A stretch of DNA of 64,000 bases from Spirosoma profusum (GTDB taxonomy: Bacteria; Bacteroidota; Bacteroidia; Cytophagales; Spirosomataceae), in the NCBI RefSeq assembly GCF_014699005.1, contig NZ_JACWZY010000024.1, positions 82,385-146,384 of the forward strand, read 5' to 3'. Shown here in pieces: positions 51,463 to 61,545 of this stretch. The notes under the pieces are model-generated. The model was not told where the DNA came from. It saw nothing but the letters and a program-made list of their open reading frames with translations, and did not search any database. Position numbers and translations under genes: made by a program. How positions within the stretch are numbered: position 1 is the first letter of the stretch; each line of letters begins with the position of its first letter.

Positions 51463-54400
51463 ATGATGTGGATTTCTAGTTGGTTTACCCTTATCCTAAC
51501 CTTACTAAAAAAGACAAAACCTATTTGCTTCAACCTGATAGGTTTCCTCCTCATTTTCTCCTGTTGCGGCTGGGCTCAATCGCCTACTGTTCCTGTTTCT
51601 TCTAATATTTTCTTTAGTCAGCTTTCAACGAAAAACGGCTTATCCTACAATCTGATCAATTGCCTCCATCAGGATCGTCAGGGTTTTATCTGGATCGGTA
51701 CGTTTAATGGGCTAGATCGGTTCGACGGAACTCATTTTATCCCTTTTAAGCATAACCGCACACAGTCCAACTCGATTGCCCATAACAATATTATGGACAT
51801 TTGCGAAGATAAAGCCGGTAACATCTGGGTGGCGACGGTGAACGGAGTAAGCCGCTATTCGAAAGACTCGAATACGTTCACTAATTATTTATTGGAAACA
51901 AATTCATCGGAGGCTTTTAGTAACAATGTTGTCAACAATATTCTTTGCGATCGAAACGGGACCATTTGGGCAACCTCGCTGGGCGGATTATTTGAGTTTT
52001 TGCCGGCCAAAAATCGGTTTAAAGCGTACCGGCATGATCCCGCCAATCCAGCAACCCTTTCGTCGAACCTGATCCATCGTAATTCGCTTGTTGAAGACCC
52101 CAATCATCCCAGATTGTGGTTGGGATCAGGAAAAGGGCTTAACTGTTTCGATCTGAACAAGAAGGTTTTTTACAATTACCGAAACAATCCACAACATTCG
52201 ACCGCTTTCACCGATCACCGAATCTATCCGCTGGCTTTCGACCGACTTGGCCAATTGCTATTCGGTGATGAACACCAGCGACAATTACTGGCGTATAACG
52301 CAAAAAATAATCAAACTACGGCAATAACCCCTGTTTTAGCGTCGAACAAACAAGTTGAACTCGCTTCTATTTCGGCCATTTACATCGATCCGCAAAATGA
52401 TATCTGGCTGAGTAGCTGGAATAATGAGATTTTCCATCGGACTTCAGCTACCAATACCTGGATCCAACTACAGCACGACGATGCCGATCCAGGTAGTATA
52501 AATTCAAACTTTTTCTGGGATGCGCTCCAGACTCGGGAGGGTGTTACGTTTGTTGGCGGTCTGTATGGTTTGTCTATTTATAAACCGAACAATGCCTATC
52601 AAACTATTTTTAATCCTGCTCTTGCTTTTCCCGAGCGCAAATCCCCGCTCCGCATTTTTTCTTTAGTTGAGGATGACGCGGGTACGGTATGGATGGGTAC
52701 GAATTGGAATGGTTTGATCGCCTATAATGTAAGCAAGCAGACATTTACAACTCATCCGGTTGCTGGCCATGCTACGTTGCCTTTATCGGTAAGTACTGTT
52801 TTTCATCTGGCGATTGTCGATGATAATATCTGGGTATGCACACGTAACGGCATTCAAATTTTCAATCCCGTTACCCAACAGTATAAACCCTTCACCGGAA
52901 TACCTGCGAAAGAAAAATTGCAGGAATCCTATGTCACCTGGATGTTTCAGGACAGCCGTAAAACGGTCTGGATCAGTGCTTCATCCAGATGGCTCTTCGA
53001 GTATCATCCGCAAACGAAAATATACAAACGACATAATTTAGACAGTTTATCGGGTTCTTCCGACGTAACAAACGTTACGTCCTTTGCGGAAGATAAACTG
53101 GGAAATGTCTGGTTTGGTACGTATCTGGGGCGATTATATCAATACAACAGCAATCAGCAGACATTTACGGTTCATTTGCCGAATCAGAATCAAAGACCCC
53201 GGGTACTGCAACAACCGATCAATGACCTTTGGGCCGGACCTGACAACAAAATCTGGTATGCTTCGGAAGGAGGTGGTTTGGTCCAGTATGATCCAGTGCG
53301 GAACCGGTTTAAATCCTGGATGGAAAGTGATGGTTTGCTGATGGATGTATGCAACCGAATACTGCCTGATCGTCAGGGGAATCTATGGGTCAATTCGTAT
53401 GAAGGACACACCATCTTTGATCCGGTACGTGAGCGGATTGTAAATCCGCGTGTCAGGTATGGGCAACGGGAAAATAACTTCTTTTCAAATACGCAGTATC
53501 GACTTCGCAACGGTGATCTGTTATTTGTCAATACGGGTAATCTGATCCGGGTCAACCCCGACAAAATTGGTGGCGCACAAGCTGCCTCGAAGCCTGTCAT
53601 CAGTAGTTTGGCCGTATTTGAAAAATCCCGCCCACTTTTTTCCGATACGTCCCCTATTGAGTTAACGTATAAAGAAAATTTTTTTACGCTGGCATTTTCG
53701 TCCCTGGCGGCTCCTGGCAGCGCTCCGATTGAGTATACGTATCGGCTGACAAACTATGACCCGGATTGGGTACGTAGTGAAAACCGAACGTTTGCTACGT
53801 ATACGGGCGTAAAAGGAGGGCATTATTTGTTTCAGGTGAGAGCCCGTACGCAGCAGGGCAACTGGAGTTCGGTTCAGTCGTTACCGATTTATATTCAGCC
53901 TCCGTTCTGGCAAACAGGCTGGTTTCAGCTTGGCTTATTCGGTACGTTTATTGGCCTGTTTATCTTCATTGCCCGAAATCGGGAGAAACGACTGATGCTG
54001 CAACAAGCCGAGAAAAGTGAGTTTAAGGAACGACTTGCAGCCACGGAAATGAAAGCGTTACGTTCGCAGATGAATCCGCATTTCCTGTATAATTCATTGA
54101 ATGCGATTCGGCTGTTTGTGTTGCAGAACGACAGTGATAATGCGGATAAATACCTCGTCAAATTTTCCCGATTAATGCGACTGATTCTGGATAATTCGCG
54201 TCAGGAATGGGTCACACTGGCTAGTGAACTGGAGCAACTTCAACTCTATCTGGAACTGGAGCAGCTACGTTTCGATCATAAATTCGAGTTTGTCATCGAA
54301 ACAAATCCTGATCTCAACAAGGAAAGTCTGCTCATTCCGCCCATGATTATCCAGCCCTACATTGAAAATGCAATTCTTCACGGCATCGCGCATAAAACAG

Positions 54401-54678
54401 AAACCGGTACGATCTGGGTACGGGTACGTTCAACGCCAGACCATCTGGAATGCGTTGTGGAAGATGATGGTATTGGCCGACGTAGAGCCGCTGAACTCAA
54501 GAGCCGAACCCCAACGTCGCACCGAAGTGTCGGGCTTCAGGTGACCGCCGAACGACTTCAGCTAATTGGGCAACGTAACGGAAAACAAACGGGTGTTACG
54601 GTTATTGACAAAGAGAACGAAGACCATCAGGCAACGGGTACGCGGGTTGTGATCGAACTACCGTTAATGAACGCCTAA
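51463..54678 (+). CDS. Sensor histidine kinase with propeller and Y_Y_Y domain (LytS/YehU-type)
   Basis: A 1071-residue membrane sensor. After a signal or anchor segment comes a large periplasmic propeller of Reg_prop blades, each with a motif like IWIGTFNGLDRFD, IWVATVNGVSRYS, VWMGTNWNGLIAY (about residues 45-690). A Y_Y_Y domain follows (APIEYTYRLTNYDPDWVRSE, about 735-800). Then one transmembrane helix (LGLFGTFIGLFIFIA), and a His_kinase domain with the phospho-acceptor H873 in SQMNPHFLYNSLN, and an ATPase part (QPYIENAILHGIAH, VVEDDGIGRR). Such kinases pair with LytTR regulators; none is adjacent. Confidence 0.87.
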   Translation: MMWISSWFTLILTLLKKTKPICFNLIGFLLIFSCCGWAQSPTVPVSSNIFFSQLSTKNGLSYNLINCLHQDRQGFIWIGTFNGLDRFDGTHFIPFKHNRTQSNSIAHNNIMDICEDKAGNIWVATVNGVSRYSKDSNTFTNYLLETNSSEAFSNNVVNNILCDRNGTIWATSLGGLFEFLPAKNRFKAYRHDPANPATLSSNLIHRNSLVEDPNHPRLWLGSGKGLNCFDLNKKVFYNYRNNPQHSTAFTDHRIYPLAFDRLGQLLFGDEHQRQLLAYNAKNNQTTAITPVLASNKQVELASISAIYIDPQNDIWLSSWNNEIFHRTSATNTWIQLQHDDADPGSINSNFFWDALQTREGVTFVGGLYGLSIYKPNNAYQTIFNPALAFPERKSPLRIFSLVEDDAGTVWMGTNWNGLIAYNVSKQTFTTHPVAGHATLPLSVSTVFHLAIVDDNIWVCTRNGIQIFNPVTQQYKPFTGIPAKEKLQESYVTWMFQDSRKTVWISASSRWLFEYHPQTKIYKRHNLDSLSGSSDVTNVTSFAEDKLGNVWFGTYLGRLYQYNSNQQTFTVHLPNQNQRPRVLQQPINDLWAGPDNKIWYASEGGGLVQYDPVRNRFKSWMESDGLLMDVCNRILPDRQGNLWVNSYEGHTIFDPVRERIVNPRVRYGQRENNFFSNTQYRLRNGDLLFVNTGNLIRVNPDKIGGAQAASKPVISSLAVFEKSRPLFSDTSPIELTYKENFFTLAFSSLAAPGSAPIEYTYRLTNYDPDWVRSENRTFATYTGVKGGHYLFQVRARTQQGNWSSVQSLPIYIQPPFWQTGWFQLGLFGTFIGLFIFIARNREKRLMLQQAEKSEFKERLAATEMKALRSQMNPHFLYNSLNAIRLFVLQNDSDNADKYLVKFSRLMRLILDNSRQEWVTLASELEQLQLYLELEQLRFDHKFEFVIETNPDLNKESLLIPPMIIQPYIENAILHGIAHKTETGTIWVRVRSTPDHLECVVEDDGIGRRRAAELKSRTPTSHRSVGLQVTAERLQLIGQRNGKQTGVTVIDKENEDHQATGTRVVIELPLMNA

Positions 54679-54692
54679 ATCGTCAAATCATA

Positions 54693-55622
54693 CTACGTTG
54701 TTACTACTGCGGAAGAGGCCTGTTTGAAGAACTCAAAAGCGAGTTGCAGGGCCTGCCGCGACGTTTCGATGCCATGACCCGTCTGCGGTAAAATCCGACT
54801 GGCACGCAATCCCGGAATATGAGCAGCCGCCAGTCGTTGGGTTTCTCGTGGTGGAAATAACAGATCATTTTCACCCAGAATCAAATAGATATCGGTTTGT
54901 ATTCGTGCTAAATCGTGTTGAGGCAATGGAGCTGGATAATCGCCTTTGAACCGATGATTTCGCAATACATAAAGAAAATAGCAATCGATAAGATTACGAT
55001 AGGCGCTGGATGGCTGATGAAAGGGCGCACAAAATATAGCCTTATTCAGAAATTTAGATATAGTGGTCGATGAAGGCCATACAACAGGAAGTATGTTGTA
55101 GAATAAATTCTGAATCGAGAGTGAAAACGGTTGTATTCCTGCCGGATTCAGCAGAATGGCTTTGTGAACCCGCTGCGGTGCTACGAGGCATAAATTGAGG
55201 CAAATCAGTCCTCCCAACGAAGCGCCAAGTATGGTTGCTTTGCTTATGTCGAGCGCATCGAGAAGTTGAGCAGCCCAATAGCCATAATCCCGACTTTTTA
55301 TATTCAGGTACTGCCCATCGCTCAGGCTAGGTTGCCCGTTTACATCCACAATATAATACCGGCAATTATCGCGAAAGGGCGCCAGCACATTATCCATGTC
55401 CCAGAATAGGCCACAGGTACGGGCACCCGGAAAAAACACCAGCGTTGGTGCCTCTACCAGATGAGGATTCGCAGCCCAGACCCTGGTATTACCAAACGCT
55501 GTTTGAATAGTGAGTTGCTGATACTTGAACCCATTGAGGAGTTCAACCTCCTGATTCCAGTTTTCCAGAAACTGGACGGCTTCGTCAGGCTTTTTGAATG
55601 TGGATTGTCGATACGTCTTCAT
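54693..55622 (-). CDS. Alpha/beta-hydrolase
   Basis: A 309-residue soluble hydrolase. The oxyanion-type strand is LVFFPGARTCGLFWD, the nucleophile elbow is ILGASLGGLICLN with catalytic Ser, LILGENDLLFP holds the catalytic Asp, and LPQTGHGIET the catalytic His. There is no signal peptide. The family includes esterases, lipases and C-C hydrolases; the substrate is not known. Its 3' end lies 14 bp from the end of the convergent sensor-kinase gene. Confidence 0.8.
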   Translation of the reverse strand: MKTYRQSTFKKPDEAVQFLENWNQEVELLNGFKYQQLTIQTAFGNTRVWAANPHLVEAPTLVFFPGARTCGLFWDMDNVLAPFRDNCRYYIVDVNGQPSLSDGQYLNIKSRDYGYWAAQLLDALDISKATILGASLGGLICLNLCLVAPQRVHKAILLNPAGIQPFSLSIQNLFYNILPVVWPSSTTISKFLNKAIFCAPFHQPSSAYRNLIDCYFLYVLRNHRFKGDYPAPLPQHDLARIQTDIYLILGENDLLFPPRETQRLAAAHIPGLRASRILPQTGHGIETSRQALQLAFEFFKQASSAVVTT

Positions 55623-55808
55623 AGACTTACTGATTATAGTCAAAATTAACAGCGTTCATTGCCGGTAAAAAAATGAACTTAACAGCTGGTAGTTAGCAGC
55701 TTACAATAGGCTCTACTTATTTGATAATTGGAACTGGTTTGGCTTTTTAATTGCCGTTTGAGGAGCTAATAGCGACTTTCCTTTATTATTCCGGGAACAA
55801 AACTCACA

Positions 55809-55861
55809 AAATTCATTACCCCGATCTGCGATGATACGTAGCAGACCGGGGTAATGAATTT
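55809..55861. repeat. Inverted repeat
   Basis: AAATTCATTACCCCGATCTG at 55809-55828 pairs with 55841-55861 (21-nt arms, one mismatch) around an 11-nt loop containing TACGTA. It lies downstream of the FG-GAP gene on the minus strand and may terminate it. Confidence 0.8.
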
Positions 55862-55912
55862 CGGATTCTGAAAAGCTAACACCAACGTAGTAGTAAGCTG
55901 GCAAAGAAGAAC

Positions 55913-58684
55913 TTATTGTTTAATGACTTTGATAGACATGGTTTCTCGAGCAGTGCTGACACGTAGCAGATACATCCCACTGATTGCCTGACCGATACGT
56001 AATCGCTCCTCATGACGTAGCGTTGTTACGTTGATAGCCCGGTCGAGTAAGGGGCGTCCGTTCAAATCCGTTAAAAAGAGACGTACTGATTGGTCCTGCG
56101 CATTGTCAATCGTAACCGTAAACTCCTCCCCTACCGGATTTGGGTAAACCCCGGCTTTCAGACTGGCAATTGACTCCGTTGTTACGTTGGCAGCGAGTCG
56201 GGCACCAACCGGGCACTGGGCGCGAATGTCCCAGATATACGTTACTTCCTGACCACTCTGACGGGCACGTAGCAGCAAGGGTTGCGCATCGGCAGCGGTC
56301 CGTAAATCCAGGTCAACAAACTGGTTCGGGTTTGTCGTCCAATCAGTGATACCGATGGAACGGAACTCGATGGACGTACCATTTCCGCCGGTAGTCTGGA
56401 ACGTAAAGGCGCCCGTCTGGCAGTTGTACTGGGGCGCTACCAGTTGCAGCCCATTACCACCGCCATTGGCCGGATTAACCGTCAGGGTAAATAGTCCAGC
56501 CGCCGACAACCCGCCCGAATCGGTGGCCTGAATGCTAACCTGAAAACTACCCGATTGAGTAGGTACGCCACTGAGTGTCATACCATTGAGTGAAATTCCA
56601 TTTGGCAAACCCCAGGCTGTAAGCGTCATGACCTGATTTTCAGGGTCTGAAAATACGTTGCCCGGCAATACGTAGCTGAACGGACTATTTTGCTGAGCTA
56701 CCTGATTAACCAGGTTACCCGTATAAAAAGGCGGGCTGTTGGGTCCAACCGGGCACTGAGCGCGGATGTTCCAGATGTACGTTACTTCCTGTCCGTTCTG
56801 ACGGGCACGTAGCAGCAGGGGCTGTGCATCGGCGGCCATCCGAAGCTCAGTATCAACAAATTGGTTTGGATTGGTCGTCCAATCAGTGATACCGATAGAG
56901 CGAAACTCAATAGTCGTACCATTTCCGCCGGTGGTCTGAAAGGTGAAAGCACCCGTCTGGCAATTGTACAAGGGCGCGATCAATTGCAAATTACCCGGTT
57001 GAGGTGGGTTAACCACCTGTTTAACCTGAAGCATGTAGCTGGTCGAAGCAAATAATCCACCAGTATCGGTCGCCTTAATTGTAATTGTATAATCCCCTAG
57101 TGCCAGCGGAGGGCCGGAGAGCGTGTTGCCATTTAACGTAACACCATTGGGCAAGCCTGTTGCGGAGAGTGTGAGCGGTTGCCCTTCCGGGTCAGTAAAC
57201 GTGTTGGCGGGAATAACGAAATTGTAGTTACTTCCAAATTGGACTTCCTGATTACCAATGGGCTGACTTACGTAAGGAGCCTGATTTGCAACGCTTTGGG
57301 GAGTGAATAAATAGGTCGTGCCTGCACCATATTTGTACTCTCCACCAGCAATATCAGTACTATTGTAATAAGCGCCTATCAACGCCATATCTCCTTCTAA
57401 AGCCACTTCCTGACCAAAGAAGTTGTAGTTTGTCCGGTCATTAGCCACGGTTTTGTTGGCCAGATTCCAGGAGCCGTTGGGCTGGCGTTTATAAAAGTAA
57501 GCACCGCCTGATCGATCAATTGGATTGCCACCCGAGGGATCGAACGCGCTACTGGGGCTACCTACCAGAAATGTACTACCCGACAGAGCCACCGACATCC
57601 CAAAGCGATCATTGGCCGCTCGATCAGGAGCAGTCACTTTACTGACTTGCTGCCATTGACCATTTATCTGTTCAAATAGATAGGCTGAGCCGGCATCCGT
57701 CAGGGCATTCCCATTTTGCTGATCAGTCGTGTTATAAGGGGCGCCTACCCCTATGTAATTCCCTGATATACTGAGCGATGTGCTAAAATAGCTACCAGCC
57801 GAGCGGTCGTTGGCCACCAGCTTTGCCTGTTGCTGCCATTGCCCGTTCGGCTGCCGGACAAACACATAAGCAGAACCGGCAGCTAGTGCAAAATTGTTGC
57901 CTTGAGCATCATAAGAATCTGTGGAACCAATCACTGCATAATTGTTGTCAAGAGCGACCGTTTTACCGAAATTAAGCCCCGATCTGCGGTCAGATGCCAG
58001 AAGTTTTGCGACCTGCGTCCATTGTCCATTTGGCTGGCGTTGAAACACAAAGGCCGCTCCCGCACCAGTTAATGGATTACCACCGTTGCCATCTGTCGTG
58101 TTGTTGTACGAACCGGCAATGATAAAATCACCGGAGATAGCAAGGGCATTGCCAAAATTATGATTAGCACCCCGATCTGGCTCAACCAGTTTAGCGACCT
58201 GCGTCCACTGCCCATCCCCCTGTCGTTCAAATATATACACTGCACCCGCGTTCGCAATTGGATTAGCGCCATTGGCATCGGTTTTACACCAATGGGCACC
58301 AACAGCCGCATAATTTCCCGAAATAACTGCCTGCTCACCGAAATAGTCCTGCTGTGCCCGGTCGCTGGCTACAAGTTTCTGTTTTTGGATAAATTGCCCG
58401 TTAGGTTGCAATTCGAAAATATAAGCAGCCCCTGCATCCGAAATAGGATTGGCATTGTTGGCATCTGTATCGGTATTCAGAGCGCCGATAATGGCGTAGT
58501 TTCCCGAAATGTCTAGTGAATTACTAAAGAAGTTAAAAGAATCACGGTCGCCTGCCACTATTTTCTGCTTCTGCGCAAACTGAGCCTGTACAGGCTGGAG
58601 CATACCAAGCAGCAGACATGTAGTGATCAGGAGTAATTGGTGAAGCTGGAACCGTTCGCGAATGGATTGAATAAACGTTAGCAT
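55913..58684 (-). CDS. Large secreted FG-GAP-repeat protein with T9SS tail
   Basis: A 923-residue exported protein (signal FQLHQLLLITTCLLLGMLQP through AQF). Seven FG-GAP-like beta-propeller repeats (about 35-450) each contain SGNYAIIGA- and GAAYIFE-like segments. Two putative Ig (cadherin-like) domains follow (about 465-560 and 645-735), and between and after them a module of about 82 residues (YNCQTGAFTFQTTGGNGT to IRAQCPVG) appears twice with about 90% identity. The C-terminus (VYPNPVGEEFTVTIDN, GMYLLRVSTARE, VIKQ) is a type A T9SS sorting domain. It likely acts at the cell surface. The near-identical copies suggest recent duplication or gene conversion. Confidence 0.85.
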   Translation of the reverse strand: MLTFIQSIRERFQLHQLLLITTCLLLGMLQPVQAQFAQKQKIVAGDRDSFNFFSNSLDISGNYAIIGALNTDTDANNANPISDAGAAYIFELQPNGQFIQKQKLVASDRAQQDYFGEQAVISGNYAAVGAHWCKTDANGANPIANAGAVYIFERQGDGQWTQVAKLVEPDRGANHNFGNALAISGDFIIAGSYNNTTDGNGGNPLTGAGAAFVFQRQPNGQWTQVAKLLASDRRSGLNFGKTVALDNNYAVIGSTDSYDAQGNNFALAAGSAYVFVRQPNGQWQQQAKLVANDRSAGSYFSTSLSISGNYIGVGAPYNTTDQQNGNALTDAGSAYLFEQINGQWQQVSKVTAPDRAANDRFGMSVALSGSTFLVGSPSSAFDPSGGNPIDRSGGAYFYKRQPNGSWNLANKTVANDRTNYNFFGQEVALEGDMALIGAYYNSTDIAGGEYKYGAGTTYLFTPQSVANQAPYVSQPIGNQEVQFGSNYNFVIPANTFTDPEGQPLTLSATGLPNGVTLNGNTLSGPPLALGDYTITIKATDTGGLFASTSYMLQVKQVVNPPQPGNLQLIAPLYNCQTGAFTFQTTGGNGTTIEFRSIGITDWTTNPNQFVDTELRMAADAQPLLLRARQNGQEVTYIWNIRAQCPVGPNSPPFYTGNLVNQVAQQNSPFSYVLPGNVFSDPENQVMTLTAWGLPNGISLNGMTLSGVPTQSGSFQVSIQATDSGGLSAAGLFTLTVNPANGGGNGLQLVAPQYNCQTGAFTFQTTGGNGTSIEFRSIGITDWTTNPNQFVDLDLRTAADAQPLLLRARQSGQEVTYIWDIRAQCPVGARLAANVTTESIASLKAGVYPNPVGEEFTVTIDNAQDQSVRLFLTDLNGRPLLDRAINVTTLRHEERLRIGQAISGMYLLRVSTARETMSIKVIKQ

Positions 58685-59186
58685 AAACGTGAGGTTTGAT
58701 TAAGATACAGTGACCAGGCTCTGAAACCTTGTTCAGATAGGCGACGGCGAAAATAGAAGACAGGAGGTAGGAGCTGCGAGCGAGACTAAATAGCTGGCGG
58801 CTTTACATAAGCAGTAGGTAGAATCGATTGTATAGTTGACAGCCTTATCATCTGTACAATCGGGGCCAGCTACGTTACTAAACCAACGCAAAAAGTGAAT
58901 TTGCTACGTTTAAACGAAGCCTTTCCCAGGCAGATTTGGAACTGAACGTAATACGTTTGGAGAGGAGAAGAAACAACCGACGAGTTGCCAGTATGCAAAA
59001 CGACTGTTTATTCTCGCTCGTAATGCATTGTTAATTGAAGGACGTAGCAGCAGTTTGGCATACGAACGTAGTGGTTTGACGTATCACTCTCGAAATAGAT
59101 TGTTCGAGTTTTTGTATAAAAATGCTACGTCCGTGATTCAACAAAGACGCCTTTATAACTGCTACGTTGTTTAGGGAGAAAAACCA
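58685..59186. other. 502-bp gap upstream of the FG-GAP gene
   Basis: No gene-like frame, long repeat or clear promoter box was found. It has many TACGT/ACGTA words (for example near 58869, 58906, 59041, 59064, 59079, 59125, 59162). This may hold a long leader of the FG-GAP gene. Confidence 0.35.
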
Positions 59187-60797
59187 CTACGTCTGAATCA
59201 CCCCTACGCTGTATGGCTTTGTGATGGGTGCATGGTTGGCGGCCGCCATGCCCTCGGAGAGAATTGTCCGGGTTTGCAGCGGGTCAATAACTGCGTCGAC
59301 CCAGAGTCGGGCGGCTGCATAATAGGGCGACAGTTGGGCGTTGTATTGATCAGTTATTTTTTTCAGTTGTTCCTGTTCTTCTTCAGGCGTCATGGGCTTG
59401 CCTTTCGCTTTCTGGGCCGCTACCTGAATCTGGAGCAGTGTTTTGGCGGCCGAAGCGCCACTCATTACGGCCATCTGTGCCGTCGGCCAGGCCAGCATCA
59501 GGCGAGGATCGTAGGCTTTGCCGCACATGGCGTAGTTGCCCGCTCCGTACGAATTTCCAATAACAACCGTGAATTTGGGCACCACCGAGTTAGCCATGGC
59601 GCTGACCATCTTGGCACCGTCTTTAATAATACCGCCCTGCTCAGCCCGACTGCCAACCATGAAGCCTGATACGTCCTGCAAAAACACCAGCGGGATTCGT
59701 TTCTGGTTGCAGTTCATGATAAAACGAGCAGCCTTATCGGCGGCATCTCCATAAATGACACCGCCCATCTGCATTTCACCAGCCTGTCCGGTACGTCCTT
59801 TAGCTTTCACCACTTTACGCTGGTTGGCCACAATCCCCACCGCCCAACCGTCGATTCGAGCGTAGCCACATAGTAGCGACTGACCATAACCTGGTTTATA
59901 GGCATCGAATTCGGAGTTGTCGACAATCCGCTCAATAATCTCCAGCATGTCATATGGTTTGACGCGGTCGGCTGGGAGAACTTGGTAAATCTCGTCGGGG
60001 TTTTTCGTTGGCGGAGCAGATTCAGTACGGTCGAAGCCAGCCGATTCGGTATGACCGGTTTTATCGAAAATCCGCTTGATAGCGTCCAAACAGCTTTTAT
60101 CGTCGGGGTATTTGTTATCCACTACGCCCGAAATGTCGGTTTGCGTGGTAGCTCCACCCAGCGTTTCGGCGTCAACATCTTCACCAATAGAGGCTTTTAC
60201 CAGATAAGGGCCAGCCAGAAAAATGGAACCGGTTCCTTCCACGATCAAGGCTTCGTCGGACATAATTGGCAAATATGCACCGCCCGCTACGCAGCTTCCC
60301 ATGATAGCCGCTACCTGCAAAATACCCATCGCCGAAAGTTGGGCGTTATTGCGAAACGTCCGGCCGAAGTGTTCTTTATCGGCAAAAACTTCGTTCTGCA
60401 AGGGCAAATAAACGCCCGCGCTATCGACCAGATAAATAATCGGCAATCGATTTTCCAGCGCGATTTCCTGCGCCCGCAGATTCTTTTTAGCTGTAATTGG
60501 AAACCAGGCACCGGCTTTTACAGTCGCATCGTTCGCCACAATCACGCACTGACGACCTGATACGTAGCCAATCCCCACCACTACGCCCCCCGATGGACAA
60601 CCGCCGTGTTCGGCATACATACCCTCACCCGCAAAAAGCCCGATTTCAACAAACGGTTTTCCGTCATCAGCCAGGTAATCGATACGTTCGCGTGCCGTTA
60701 GTTTTCCTTTCCGGTGCTGATCGTCGATTTTTTTGGGCCCACCACCGAGTTGAGTTTGGGTGCTTCGTTGGGTTAATTCGTCGAGGAGAGATTGCAT
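59187..60797 (-). CDS. Acyl-CoA carboxylase, carboxyltransferase subunit (methylcrotonyl-CoA type)
   Basis: A 536-residue biotin-dependent carboxyltransferase beta chain. It has KLTARERIDYLADDG near the N-terminus, GIGYVSGRQCVIVANDATVK, a first oxyanion segment VAAIMGSCVAGGAYLPIMSD, and the second, GNSYGAGNYAMCGKAYDPRL, with the usual end LWVDAVIDPLQTR. The length and the segment PLQNEVFADKEHFGRTFRNN are typical of 3-methylcrotonyl-CoA carboxylase beta (leucine breakdown). The biotin-carrying alpha chain is not next to it. The carboxylated substrate is therefore inferred. Transcription is independent of the neighbours. Confidence 0.87.
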   Translation of the reverse strand: MQSLLDELTQRSTQTQLGGGPKKIDDQHRKGKLTARERIDYLADDGKPFVEIGLFAGEGMYAEHGGCPSGGVVVGIGYVSGRQCVIVANDATVKAGAWFPITAKKNLRAQEIALENRLPIIYLVDSAGVYLPLQNEVFADKEHFGRTFRNNAQLSAMGILQVAAIMGSCVAGGAYLPIMSDEALIVEGTGSIFLAGPYLVKASIGEDVDAETLGGATTQTDISGVVDNKYPDDKSCLDAIKRIFDKTGHTESAGFDRTESAPPTKNPDEIYQVLPADRVKPYDMLEIIERIVDNSEFDAYKPGYGQSLLCGYARIDGWAVGIVANQRKVVKAKGRTGQAGEMQMGGVIYGDAADKAARFIMNCNQKRIPLVFLQDVSGFMVGSRAEQGGIIKDGAKMVSAMANSVVPKFTVVIGNSYGAGNYAMCGKAYDPRLMLAWPTAQMAVMSGASAAKTLLQIQVAAQKAKGKPMTPEEEQEQLKKITDQYNAQLSPYYAAARLWVDAVIDPLQTRTILSEGMAAANHAPITKPYSVGVIQT

Positions 60798-60828
60798 GTA
60801 AATAGGCGTCAGTGGTAGGGCTAAAATA

Positions 60829-61416
60829 TTAGCTGACTGCTAAACCTGTTGTACGGGCGTACGTTTTAGCCAGCGAAAGAGTCAGGCCGATGGTTTGAAT
60901 GGTAAACTGATGAGCTAGATCATCGGTAGTCTGCTCAGCGAGTGTCCATTGGCTAAGATCATTTTTACGCCATACCTCTACAGCAACTCGTTGTGAATCA
61001 ACCAATACGTATTCCTGAAACGTAGGAATGCTACGATAGCGCAGAAACTTCCGTCCCCGATCGAAATCTTCCGTACTTGCTGACATTACCTCAATTAAAA
61101 CTGCTGGATTGAGTAAGTTGTCAAATTCATCGGGCACTAATTCGGGCTCATCACAAACAATCACAATGTCGGGATAGGCAAACAATTCCGTCGCGGGCAA
61201 GTAAACGCGCATATCCGACGAAAAAGACTGGCAAGACGCTTCTTCGAGAAAAGCACCAATTAGTACGGACAAGTTCTCAGTAATACGATTATGATTGCGG
61301 GTTGCACTAGCCATAGGAATTACTTCACCATTGAAAAACTCGCTTTTGTCGAGGGCCTGCCGTTCGGCGGAAAGGTATTCCTCGGGGCTCATTATCCGTT
61401 TTTCAACTGCTACCAT
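60829..61416 (-). CDS. Uma2-family (DUF820) putative endonuclease
   Basis: A 195-residue protein of the restriction-endonuclease-like Uma2 fold. Features are MSPEEYLSAERQ, KSEFFNGEVIPMASATRNHN, MRVYLPATELFAYPDIVIVC with the PD active-site motif, PAVLIEVMSASTEDFDRGRK with the E, and YRSIPTFQEYVLVDSQRVAV. Uma2 genes are abundant and often multicopy in cyanobacteria and Bacteroidetes; their role is unknown. No partner gene is seen. Confidence 0.85.
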   Translation of the reverse strand: MVAVEKRIMSPEEYLSAERQALDKSEFFNGEVIPMASATRNHNRITENLSVLIGAFLEEASCQSFSSDMRVYLPATELFAYPDIVIVCDEPELVPDEFDNLLNPAVLIEVMSASTEDFDRGRKFLRYRSIPTFQEYVLVDSQRVAVEVWRKNDLSQWTLAEQTTDDLAHQFTIQTIGLTLSLAKTYARTTGLAVS

Positions 61417-61465
61417 ATCCTAAGGAGTTTATTTTCTTAAAAATACACGCCCGTTCTCGAATTAA

Positions 61466-61545
61466 CAACGTAGTTCCTCACCAACGTAGTGAAGACGTAT
61501 TACGTTACGTTTGGTAACGTATCACCAGTGCGTTACGTTACTTTT
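61466..61545. other. Dense cluster of TACGT/ACGTA words
   Basis: In about 80 bp between the Uma2 gene and the MlaD stop there are seven TACGT or ACGTA words, including TTACGTTACGTTTGG. This is the densest site seen. Most of it is non-coding, so codon choice cannot explain it. Confidence 0.6.

Noticed and set aside
55713..55904. 63-codon frame downstream of the FG-GAP gene
   Set aside because: It is mostly made of the inverted repeat 55809-55861 and has no protein-like features.
59982..60560. 192-codon frame on the plus strand within the carboxylase gene
   Set aside because: Antisense to conserved carboxyltransferase motifs, with no signal, domain or operon context.
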